DNA of 58,554 nucleotides from Pelagophyceae sp. CCMP2097 (Eukaryota > Sar > Pelagophyceae): contig MU657251.1 of the NCBI GenBank assembly GCA_026770575.1, forward strand, positions 130,692 to 189,245. The letters run 5' to 3'. A model generated the notes under the pieces. That model was not told where the DNA came from. It made no database searches and saw only the letters and a list, made by a program, of their open reading frames with translations. Shown in pieces: positions 1-8,712 of the stretch (positions are counted from its first letter, which is position 1; each line of letters begins with the position of its first letter). A program made the position numbers and the translations under genes.

Positions 1-554
1 GCCTACTCGTTTTTTACGAGTTCGAGGGTACTAACTAAATATGCGCCCAAGGGGAAAAGGGAAAAAACACTCCGAATCTCGGCGGAAGCAAGCGCGCAGG
101 CCACCCAGTGCAACCCAAAAGGCCACGACGATCATAGGACCCCCGTAAGCGCGCTCGAAAAAATCGAACGGACGATCCAACTGAAACATACTGCATTACA
201 GTCCTACTGTAAATAAGGAACCCGCGTGTGCCTCCGGCGCGCTCTTGTAATATTCCGGAAAGCGACATTGGGTGCAGTGAGCATCTCCCATGCAGATCGG
301 CGGCGCTCGCACCTAGGAATTCCGGATCCTAGGATTGCTTGCTTAAGATTAGGATTCCTACAATTGTAGTCTTGCTTTTAAAAAATCCACCTCGCCTGCA
401 TTTAATTTTGCCTGCAAGAGCAATGTATTTTTAGCGATTAAACCTCGCGCCGCGCGGACTCCGACCGGAATCCTCACTCGTTGCCAGTGGGTCGAGCCAC
501 CCTGGCCCTGGGTTTTCGGAGAAGATTTTGTGCTCCGACAAGCGGCGCGCGCCC
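1..554. other. No supported gene; AT-richer leader region
   Basis: No reading frame here looks like protein. The stretch is AT-richer than the coding DNA that follows. It holds one copy (226-251) of a 26-base sequence that recurs at 2977-3002, beside the MITE-like element. The last 150 bases are probably the promoter and 5' leader of the WWE gene; no TATA box is evident. Confidence 0.5.
226..251 (+). repeat. 26-bp dispersed direct repeat, copy 1
   Basis: The sequence starting GTGTGCCTCCGGCGCG is identical to 2977-3002. The flanks of the two copies differ, so this is a dispersed repeat rather than a simple-sequence match. The second copy abuts the MITE-like element at 3011. Confidence 0.7.
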
Positions 555-1157
555 ATGGCGGCCCACAAGCGCCAGCGCGTCGACGCCGCTGCGGCCGCCG
601 CTCCGCCGACGCCCGCGGCGTCGTCGGCGTCGGCGGACGAGGCGGAGGAAGCCGCGCTGCTGCGGCTCCTCTCGCGCCGCGCGCCGCACCGCAAGGAGAT
701 CGAGGGCGCCGACGGCACGACGCTGGCCGTCGACCGGACGCTGCCGTCGTTCTTCGACTACTACCCCCGCGCGAAGCGCGCCCACGCCGCCGTCGGCGCC
801 GCGCGCGAGCGCCTCGAGCTGCTCCGCGCGTGCAAGGCGCTCCTCGACACGGGCGACGCCGGCGACATGGGCGTGCGTGTCGCGGCCGCGCTCGGCGATG
901 ACGCCGCCGCCGCCGTCGTAGACGTCGACGCCGCCGGCGCCGGCGACCGCACCCTGCAGTGGCAGTGCGACGGCGGCGATATGGGCTGGCTTGACTTTTG
1001 CCCCGCCGCCAACGCCGCAGCAGAGGCCGCGCGCACGGGGGGGCGCGAAGCCGCCGAGTTCCACTCGAGGGGGCACCACTACCGCCTCAACCTCGCGTTC
1101 ATGATCCAGACCAACGTCGCCTCGGGCACCGTCCGGCCCGTGCGATTCGTCGACTAG
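555..1157 (+). CDS. WWE-domain protein
   Basis: Single-exon protein of about 200 aa. The start is the ATG at 555, followed by a basic KRQRVD stretch that could be a nuclear signal. The N-terminal two thirds are Ala-rich. The C-terminal 65 residues match the WWE fold: a W near the start (WQCDGGDMGW), an acidic Ala-rich middle, a basic RGHHYRLNL strand, then MIQTN, and finally TGxxRPVR, the usual end of a WWE domain. WWE domains bind iso-ADP-ribose or ADP-ribose and occur in PARPs and ubiquitin ligases such as RNF146 and Deltex. No PARP catalytic or RING segment is visible, so this looks like a stand-alone reader. The role in ADP-ribose signalling is inferred from the family. Confidence 0.8.
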   Translation: MAAHKRQRVDAAAAAAPPTPAASSASADEAEEAALLRLLSRRAPHRKEIEGADGTTLAVDRTLPSFFDYYPRAKRAHAAVGAARERLELLRACKALLDTGDAGDMGVRVAAALGDDAAAAVVDVDAAGAGDRTLQWQCDGGDMGWLDFCPAANAAAEAARTGGREAAEFHSRGHHYRLNLAFMIQTNVASGTVRPVRFVD

Positions 1158-1845
1158 ACGCGTAATGCAATGCCGCCCGATTTGCACGCGAGGCGCCCTG
1201 GCTGCGGTCGACTGGGTTCGGCCCTCGGAGCGCGCCAGAGGTGGTCGTCGAGGAGCTCGAGGCTCGCGCGGAGCCGCGCGTGGAGCCGCGCGACATTCGC
1301 GGCGCAGCGGAGCGCTCGAAGCGCCGCGGGTGCGACTGCCGCAGGCGTGCCGGACGGGGGCGCACCCGCGGTAATTCGGAGCCACGGGCCGCCGCCGCTG
1401 CCGGATGCGCGAGCTGCTCGGGACCCTCGTCGCTTCGCGGTCACCGCTGCGTGGGCTGCACCGCGGCGGGCCTTGCGACGGAGGGTCGCTCGGCGCGTCC
1501 CAGTCCGGCGGCGGCGTCGAAGAGCGCCTGCATCAAGCACCGCGACAGCGCGCACGGCGAAGAAGCGACGGGCGCAGATCGCAAGCGCCGGGCCGCGACG
1601 GCGCCCGGAAGAATCGCCGACAGTGGCCGGCAGGCTTGCGGTGCTCCCGCCCAAGAAAACGTTCTTCTGCCCAGGATTGCCGAGGGTTGTTGGAGCGCGA
1701 CGCTTGCACCGGGCCACACGCGACGGGGAACGTAAACATCAGCGTAGACTCCTCCTCCTCGTCCGGCGCGGCGGCGTCGAAGCCACGCAGGGGGGCTGTC
1801 GCGCCGGCGGCGCCGCCTGCTGGGGGGGGACTCCCACTTCGCCAG
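1158..1845. other. GC-rich stretch with no supported gene
   Basis: Several overlapping frames stay open on both strands because GC-rich DNA lacks stop codons. None has a recognisable domain or credible splice structure. Part may be the 3' region of the WWE gene, or the downstream part of the TATA-driven transcript that reads leftward out of the inverted repeat. Confidence 0.4.
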
Positions 1846-2190
1846 GCCGCCGCCGGCCGCCGCGCGACGAGTGTCCGCGGTCGGAATCGGCCCCTTCCAG
1901 ATTGGGTTGATAAAGAGTCGACGTGCCTCTGGACTGCGGTCGCGGTCGCCCGGGCGCTCGGGGTCGTCGCTCCCCGTCGGCGTCTCCGCCCTTGCTGAAG
2001 CTTCTGGGTGCGCGTTGGATGCAGGTTCTAGCTTGCATCCAACGAGGCTGCATGCCCTCGTGAAGGAAGCCTCTCAGGCTGCCGGGGCAGGGTGGGCGTA
2101 GACGCACCCCGCAAAGACCCACGCACGCCCACGTTCGAACGACGGGGGTCGGGGCGCACGTTGGAGAGTTTCGAACATACAACAACACTC

Positions 2191-2198
2191 TTTATATA
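2191..2198 (-). promoter_or_regulatory. TATA box directed away from the tRNA (left arm)
   Basis: Read on the minus strand this is TATATAAA followed by G, a perfect TATA element and one of very few in the window. It would place a start site near 2165. The RNA would run leftward through a GC-rich, hairpin-rich sequence. It lies head to head with the tRNA about 170 bases away. Confidence 0.5.
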
Positions 2199-2366
2199 CA
2201 AATGTCTCCGGCATCTTTACAAGTCAAGCAGGAGAAATTTATCTTGTATTGAATAATGTGTCATCTTCGGATTGTAGTTTTCGCCTGATGCAGCGAACCA
2301 TGGTTCAAACCCCGGACAGGGTGATCCCAGAGACATGTCGGCGTATGGACACCGATTGCTGAACCT

Positions 2367-2438
2367 GCTTCTTTAGCTCAGTGGTAGAGCACCACCCTCG
2401 TAAGGTGATGGTCCACGGTTCGATCCCGTGAAGGAGCT
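2367..2438 (+). tRNA. tRNA-Thr (anticodon CGT)
   Basis: Complete 72-nt cloverleaf. Acceptor stem GCTTCTT pairs with AAGGAGC (one T-G wobble). D stem is GCTC/GAGC. The anticodon loop CTCGTAA gives CGT, reading ACG threonine codons. The T arm is CACGG-TTCGATC-CCGTG, and the discriminator base is T. The outermost anticodon-stem pair is a C-A mismatch. There is no intron. A T-rich run (TTCTTTTTTG) follows and would serve as the Pol III terminator. An almost identical copy sits in the right arm on the other strand. Confidence 0.93.
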
Positions 2439-2587
2439 TCTTTTTTGTCTGCGAACTCTCCTCCCGGAGTTAAATTATTTTTTGGAGACCCGAAGGGCCC
2501 TTGCCGTAAACTGACGTTGATTAAACGGCAATGACCCTTCGGGTCCTTTGATTGAAGGATTACCAGGGTCAATTTTGTCTGCCCGTT

Positions 2588-2622
2588 CGTCTGTCTGTCT
2601 GCAGCTGTCTGTCTGTCTGTCC
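2588..2622. repeat. CTGT microsatellite
   Basis: Two runs of the tetranucleotide CTGT, separated by GCAG, lie in intergenic DNA right of the tRNA. Confidence 0.85.
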
Positions 2623-2696
2623 ATAAGTAAAACCGTGAGGTTCCACCCTCGGAATACAAAATTTAATGTACCTTTGCGAAGGAAAGGGCAGCAACT

Positions 2697-2820
2697 CGGC
2701 CGATTCAGCGATTGGTGGTTGATGCTATCGCTAAAATTAGGAGTGGAGGTCGAGCAGGAGCCTCATTGGAATCATCATAGAAGAAATTTTTGGTCACAGG
2801 TTCGAATCTGGTCGGCCGCA
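2697..2820 (+). pseudogene. tRNA-like sequence with A-rich tail (possible SINE or tRNA relic)
   Basis: The ends CGGCCGA (2697-2703) and TCGGCCG (2812-2818) are perfectly complementary, as in an acceptor stem. GGTTCGAATCT at 2800 matches the Pol III B box, and TTCAGCGATTGGTGG near 2704 resembles an A box. The T stem has a mismatch, the anticodon arm cannot be drawn convincingly, and about 120 nt is long for an intronless tRNA. An A-rich tail follows (2820-2880). A degenerate tRNA or tRNA-derived retroelement fits better than a working tRNA. Confidence 0.4.
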
Positions 2821-2976
2821 AAAAAACAAAAAAGAAATAGGTCAATAAGAAATATAAAAATAAAAATAAAGATAAGGAGGATTTGAAGGTCTAGCGATTA
2901 GTGAAATGATTTTAATTATTTACGTGGGCATTGCAATGGGATTTGTCTGTATCCTTAGCTCGAAGTCGTGTCCTCC

Positions 2977-3002
2977 GTGTGCCTCCGGCGCGCTCTTGTA
3001 AT
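2977..3002 (+). repeat. 26-bp dispersed direct repeat, copy 2
   Basis: Identical to 226-251. It ends eight bases before the left end of the MITE-like element. The rest of 2821-2976 is AT-rich and holds no gene that I can see. Confidence 0.7.
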
Positions 3003-3010
3003 ACGCTGCA

Positions 3011-3591
3011 TACAAGCTAGTTCGGGCATGAAACTGATATTGCATTGCGCCGTTTTTTGACAAAAGTATTGCGTCCTTCGACTGGAGCTTCCGGCGCCCG
3101 CGCAAGCACCCCCAGGAAAAGTCCGCGAGACCGCTACTTTCACGATTGACCATCTTGCAAAAGTTACAGCCGATTTTACACATACGTTGCTATAAACAAA
3201 CACCATATTTTCCACAAAACTCAAAAAAAAAAAAAAAACCCCCGTTTTTTTGAAAAAATACGGGTCAACTGAAGCTTTTTAAGAACCTTCCCGCGGAATT
3301 TAGGCAAGGTATTCCAGAGGTTGCTCGACGTAGCCGTCTTACAAACGGCCTTACGCGCCCATCGGCGGCGGGTGAACAAAAATCGGAGGTGTCCTTGGGT
3401 GTTAACTGCCGTCGCCAAAGTCGCCAAATCAATTTTCTCGGCCCATATGGCCATATAAGACGTGCCAAAGTTCACCCTCCTGCGCTGGAGGCGTCTCGGC
3501 GCCCCGCATACGACCCCGGCAACTATACCTCCAAAGACCTTCTCAAATTTCCGCGAAAAAAACAGCAGTTTCATGCCCGAACCAGCTTGTA
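3011..3591. mobile_element. MITE-like element with 26-bp terminal inverted repeats
   Basis: The 26 bases at 3011-3036 (TACAAGCTAGTTCGGGCATG...) match the reverse complement of 3566-3591 at 25 of 26 positions. The element is 581 bp with no coding capacity. Both ends carry a TA dinucleotide, as expected if TA is the target duplication of a Tc1/mariner-type MITE. Inside are a 16-base A run and a near-palindrome CCCGTTTTTTTGA/AAAAATACGGG (3241-3264). With only one copy in view, mobility is inferred from structure. Confidence 0.55.
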
Positions 3592-3982
3592 TTGCTGCCA
3601 CCGTGACGGCACTCTTTTTGGCCTCCACAAGGCGACGGCGAGGGCCCCGCGGCCACAAGAGCAGGCGACGACACGCGCGGGGGAGGGCTTACGCCACGCG
3701 TGTCGTGGGCGAGTAGGGCGCGGACGAGCAGAGGCAGATAATGGCGTGGACAGAGATCAAACGGAATGCCGCGCCCGGCGAACAAGCGGCGTCCGACGAC
3801 CTCGACGGGCCGCCGGCGGGTCGCATACATCGTGCATAATCTCTTCGTCACACCTGTGCATAAAGACACCCTTCCCCTCTCCAGCTGCTCCAGCGTCTCG
3901 GGGGCGCTTCCCGAAACTTTCAAGGATACGCTGAGCTTCGACCTCTTATTGTTCCGACTCCTCCGTCCTTTCCCCGACGAGC
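3592..3982. other. Intergenic; holds a segment repeated at 10879-10923
   Basis: The segment 3592-3640, read on the minus strand, resembles 10879-10923 (GCCTTGTGGAGG...AAAAAG...GCCGTCACGATGGCAGC). It is collinear with the inverted-repeat arms, so the original duplication probably reached this far. The rest should contain the promoter of the lectin gene. No gene is supported. Confidence 0.55.
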
Positions 3983-5892
3983 ATGCGCGCGGCGGTCCTC
4001 GCGCTGGCCTGTGCGGCAGCGGGACGGGCGTCCGAGTGCCAGGCGCGGGCCTCGGACACCATTGTGCGTGTCGCCGGCGACCTCTCGTACGGCGACTGCG
4101 CCGAATTCTGCGCCGACGCCGGCCTCGCGCTGCCGTGCCTCCTCGACGTCGAGACGAACTTTGCGGTCCACGCGGCGCTAGAGGCGCACGGGGACCGGGG
4201 CGCCTGGATCGGCTACCACCAGACGAGCGTGTCGCTCGCCGGGCCCGCCCAACTACCCCATCCTCGACTGGAACTGGGACCAGGCGGGCGGCTGCCGTTC
4301 CAAGCTCGACCCGCGCTGGATCCCCGGCGAGCCGAACGACTTGGACGGATTGGAGAACAACGAGGAGAACTGCGCCGTCATCGACAACGCCGGCCTCGAC
4401 GTGAGCGGCCGCCGCGGCATGTGGTACGACACGCGCTGCGACAATCCGCGCAAAGACGTCGCGTGCTACTGCACGAGGCAGGAGTGCGCGCCCCCGGCGC
4501 GCAACATCGCGGTGCAGTCGATACGGGGCGACGCAGATATGACGTGGGACGAGTGCGCAAACCTCTGCCACTCCAACGGCCTCTTCATGCCCTGCATCGA
4601 GTCCGAAGCGGACATGTTGGCCTTTCGCGACCTCGTGGACTGCCTCAACCCGGGCTACATGAACCGGGCCTGGCTCGGCTACGCCGGCGACAACTCCCGG
4701 GATGGGTGGGAGTGGACCGACGCCGGCTACTGCGCCTCGACGTTGACGCCGGGAGACGCCTGGGGGGGGTACCCCTACGAGACGTGGGCGCAAGCCCCCG
4801 GCGGGGCGTGCGCCGCCGTCAAAACCGTTAAGGTAGACGGGTGAGCGACCGTCACCCCCGCCCTTGGGCGCCCAAGGAGCCCCGCAGGGCGCTCCGCGTC
4901 TTAATCGCTGCCTTGCTCGTCGCGGTCCGACGTGTGCGGGTCTAGGCGCTCGTATTACCAGTTGGAAAAAGCGTACTGCGAGTTACACGCGGTGTTGAAG
5001 TGCTACTGCGAAATCGGCTACCGCGAGTGTCCTCCGGAGAAGTTCATGTGAGTCCCGGGCCCGCGAGTCTGCCGGCGACGGTCGACGCTGTCGACGTAGC
5101 CGCGTCCGGGGCGCGGCCACGTCGTTCGACGAGTGCAGCAAGCTCTGCGGCAGCGAGGGCATGCTGCTGCCATGCATCACGTCTTTCGCCGACAACACGG
5201 CCTTTGTCGACGTCATGGGGAAGCGCGGCGACGACTATGCGTGGCTGGGCTACACGCAAAGCCGCGGCGCGAGGACGCCGCGCGACGGCTGGTCCTGGGT
5301 CGATGGCTGCGACTCGAGGCTCGCGCCGACGCGGGGGTTCTGGCTCCCCGGCGAGCCGGACGACCGCGCCTCGGACGGCAGCGAGGAGAACCGCGAGAAC
5401 TTTGCCGTCGTCGACAACACCGGAGCCTGGCTCGACGCGGGCGTCGCGCGCGCAGCGATGCCCGTGTCGTGCTACTGCCAGAGGGCGCCGGCGCCGACGG
5501 CCGCTCCGTCGGACCAAGTGCCCTCGCCGGCGACGACGTCGGCTCCGGCGACTGCCTCGAACGAATCGCCCCCGCCAGCGACAGCCGCTCCGACGACGAC
5601 TGCCTTCGACTCATCGGCCGCTCCGGCGACTGCCTTCGACCCGTCGCCCCTGCCGACGACGGCCTCTCCAAATGCCGCTCCGACGACTTCGGAACCGTCG
5701 CCCCTGCCGACGACTGCCGCTCCAACGGCCGCTCCGACGGCTCCGACGACGACTGGCTTCGATCCATCGACCGCTCCGACGACTGTCATCGAGCCGTCGC
5801 CCCTGCCAACGGCGGCCACGCCTCCTCCGCCGCCGCTTCCGACGCCCCGCCTCCGGACCTCTACGGGCACCCCGACGCCTGTGACTCCCTAG
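3983..5892 (+). CDS. Secreted protein with three C-type lectin-like domains; frameshifted
   Basis: Starts at MRAAVLALACAAAGRASE, a short signal peptide. Three Cys-rich lectin-like (CTLD/WSC-like) units follow. Each has DECxxLC or similar, AWIGY/AWLGY, a W(I/L)PGEP(N/D)D-type loop and a final CYC. EPN in unit 1 is the typical mannose-type sugar-binding triplet. The frame slips by one base near 4240-4250 (a GGGCCCGCCC run), so unit 1 is split between two frames; one extra base explains it. Introns are 4841-4945 and 5048-5099, both phase-consistent. The C-terminal 130 residues are a Pro/Thr/Ser/Ala stalk with repeated PSPLPTTA-like units, probably O-glycosylated. No C-terminal membrane segment is seen, so the product should be secreted or wall-bound. 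It converges on the SASA esterase gene. Confidence 0.8.
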
Positions 5893-6390
5893 TGACTCCG
5901 CCCCATCCTCCGACGGCTCAGCCGACCAATGCCCTTCCACAGTCGGCGGCGCCAACGAGCGTCGCGGCTCCACCGACGCAGCCCCGAGCCGCGTGCGCCT
6001 TCGCGTGGGCTCGCAAGCAGCCACGCCGGCTCCTCAAGCTCCTTTAGAGCCACGTGCGCGTCTCCGCTCCGATAGAGGGCATGGTCGATAAACAAGTTTC
6101 AAGGAGTGGCACGCCGCATTGGACGTCGCACGGGATGTCGAGGATCTTCCAGTGGCGGCGCCTCGGTGTGGACAACTTTTCCGTGGCTGCGGCGCGGCGC
6201 GGCGGCCGAGGCGTCTGGCTAGACGACGCACGCCTCGGCATCGTCGGATACGGGCGCGTCGCGCGCGTTGCTGGCGTTGATGAACGGCTGCGACCAGGTG
6301 CCCGCCTAGGAGCGCAGGAACGATGGTTCACGACTCGGACTTGCAAGTGGCGCGCGCGCCGGCCCTCGTCGCCCCGCGCCGTGCACCCGC
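5893..6390. other. Convergent intergenic region
   Basis: Lies between the 3' ends of the lectin and esterase genes. Frames on both strands stay open but show no domain or credible exon; the sequence is probably the two 3' regions. Confidence 0.45.
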
Positions 6391-8341
6391 TCACGGCGCC
6401 GCATCCACCGGCCTTGCAGCGACGGTCGCTGGTCCGGGAGCTGACCGTCCTCCCGGATTGCGGGCATTCATCCTGACGCCGGTTTCGGCCTCGAGCGATC
6501 CCATTGCCTGACCCGCTGCCGTGCCGATCCAGAAGTACGACGCCGCGTTGCAATTCCAATGGTAGCCCTAGCGCGCCATTGGTCAGTGGTAGCTCTAGCG
6601 CCTCAACAATCTGCCGGCGTCCCGGTGCGAGTCGCGCCGGGACGCTTGTGCATCCTCTTGCAAAATGAGACGCGTCGACTCTACCTGATCACACGCGCCC
6701 TGTGTCTCGTCGAAGCGCCGCCAGAACCCGCGCCTAGCCGGCGGCGTCTCGGACGCAAGCGTCTCGCGCGTCTCGGACGCAAGTGTCTCGTCGAAAAAGT
6801 GCCCCGACGACTCGACGCGGGCGCCGCGCGTCTCGACGGCGGCGACGCGGCCGGCAAACTCGGTGTACGTCGAGACGTTGTACTGCGCGCCTGATCGATG
6901 ATGGTCAATGATGGTGTTCTCAAGGCCCTCTTCGGCATCCGCCGTCTTTCGGCAATTACAATGTCACGGCGTCCCCGGCCGCGACATCGGACCGTTCAAA
7001 TTATGCCGCGGTTTCCGACCTTGCTAACACGGCCGCGCGCGGATGACTTCGAGGCGCCGCGCCGACTGGCCGATCCTGCGCGTGTGCGGTTGCGCCAGGC
7101 CGGGCGCTCGAGGTGCCGCACGGCCCGCGACGTGGCAAACTTACCAGCCGCCGCCCGTGCCCTGCACGGCGACGACGACGCGGAGTGGTGCGCCGCGCGC
7201 CTCGAAGCGCAACGCGGCGTCGACGTCCTTTATCAGGTTTGCGAGGTTAAACTCATACCTACAACCATCATTGGCATTTCAAGGGATCCAGGCAACGTGT
7301 CGAATTTCAAGGGGTTCACGAGGGCGCACTCGGCCGCCTGCTCGTCACTGCAGCCTACAATTGTACAATTGTACGCTCTATTGTCACTCCTTGCTGGTAT
7401 ATAATAAAAACCTCACGCCTCAAGCGGCGTGCAATGTCCCCGGCGTCTCAACGCTCCATATCTGCCCGACCGCGGCGTCGCCTCTCTCGAGTTTGTTTAC
7501 GCACCGTCGTTCCACCCGTGATGCCAGACCCACCCTGCTAGCACGTGGCCGCGGTCCGCGTCGTAGCCCGGGAAAACCGTGGACAAGTTCTTCAGCGCGT
7601 TGAGAGCGTAAGCTGTTGCGTTACCGTAGCACCACCCCACCTCGCCGCCGCTCGACGGCGGCCGCCTAGCGCGGCAGCGTCCGAGGCTGATTCGACCTTC
7701 AAGGGGCCGCAGTCAAAGGGGCCACCGATCCACCAGGGTCTGCGCACCAGTCCTTTGCGAGCGCAGTGCCTCCCCAGGAGACCTTGATGAGGAGCGCGCC
7801 GTTGTCTTTGCCGATCTCGGTGCCAAAGCCGAGCTCGGGCCCCACGTGTCCGACGCCATCAAAGCCAAAGCCAGGCATCAAAGCGCCGCGCCGGACCTAA
7901 TACCGTCCTCGAGGCGGCCCGAGAGAACCTCCACGGCCACCCGATAGGCGCCTCAAAGCACCGGCCGTTTCGACGCACGGTGCCCCACGCGCCCCCCGGC
8001 CCGTCGCCGTACGAGTCGACCCAGACCGCTTCGTTGGTCCGCCACGTCTTGCCATCCGGGCCGTCAACTAGCTGCGCAAAGTCGGCGCCGGCGCCGTCGC
8101 AGCCCGCTTGGAAGGATGCTGCCTTGGTGACGTCGCAGACGGGCCAATCCGACGGCCGCGGGTTTTGCGCGGCGTAGGCCAGCGTGCCGTTCAGAGCGTC
8201 TTGCAAGTCACCCGTGATGCCGTGGCCCTCCATGTTCGACTGGCCGAAGAGCAGGTAGACGCGCAAAGGGGCTGCGCCGGCGCGCGCCAGCGTGAACCAG
8301 CGCAAAAGGCACAAAAGCGCGTGCCGGGCCATCCGCGCCAT
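6391..8341 (-). CDS. Secreted SASA-family carbohydrate/sialate esterase, six exons
   Basis: Reconstructed from exons 8341-7979, 7896-7734, 7612-7501, 7258-7145, one near 6930-6760 and 6567-6391. The start ATG begins a signal peptide (MARMARHALLCLL...). FGQSNMEG carries the GQSN catalytic serine block of the SASA fold. GPELGFG, LIKVSWGGT, the GWVWHHGWNDG block, YEFNLANLIKDV and the C-terminal GYHWNCNAASYFWIG (catalytic-His region) appear in the family order. Members deacetylate sialic acids or plant-type sugars; here an extracellular acetyl-esterase is the safest call. Phases close for introns 1, 3 and the last. The 5' border of exon 5 is not resolved. A 24-bp unit is repeated in tandem at 6744-6790, giving ETLASETRETLASET. 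Confidence 0.82.
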
Positions 8342-8712
8342 CCCCCGACGGGTCACTGCCGAGCCGCAAACGGGCCACTGCCGAGCACGCGGTGGGCGCA
8401 ACGCGAGACAGTAAGCGTCCCGGCAGTCGTCCCGGCCGCGGGCACGGGCGCCGAGCTCGTGTTCGACGTTCTTTGATTTCCGCCGAGTCGGAAACTCCAT
8501 ACGCAAATACAAAGTCATCTCGGATTTGATGCGATCTAGACCCGCTCCTGGCAGCGCGAGCTCGAGGGGCGCGAGGCGGCGGCTGTGGCGGGGTCTTTGA
8601 TGGCCGCAGTCGGAAACTTTACCCTGAGACTCAGTAGGAATCCTTTTAAAACGGACCCACCTGAGGAGCCTTTTCGGAGCGGATATCCAAAACATTGGGC
8701 GCGCCCCTCCTC
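8342..8712. other. Upstream region of the esterase gene
   Basis: 371 bases between the esterase start and the 3' end of the next minus-strand gene. The frame upstream of the esterase ATG stays open, but it adds no credible signal peptide and no domain. Confidence 0.45.

Larger units (their letters stand above)
1846..2483 (+). repeat. Left arm of ~640-bp inverted repeat (with 10933-11572)
   Basis: This arm matches the reverse complement of 10933-11572 over its whole length with few differences, roughly 97% identity by eye. Each arm carries a tRNA-Thr(CGT), a TATA box pointing away from the tRNA, and an 11-bp perfect hairpin (2013-2023 with 2034-2044 in this copy). Identity fades at a Gly/Ala-coding-like GCC run on the outer side and at a T-rich run on the inner side. 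The arms are 8.4 kb apart. A frame starting MLLYVRNSPTCAPTP is open in both arms, but near-identity follows from recent duplication and is not evidence of coding. Confidence 0.93.

Noticed and set aside
1739..2188. Frame MLLYVRNSPTCAPTP... in both repeat arms as a protein gene
   Set aside because: Conservation is explained by duplication, the frames diverge at the arm ends, and composition is that of chance frames in GC-rich DNA.
2291..2335. B-box-like GGTTCAAACCC upstream of each tRNA-Thr
   Set aside because: The T stem does not pair and no A box is at the right distance; more likely part of the tRNA upstream region.
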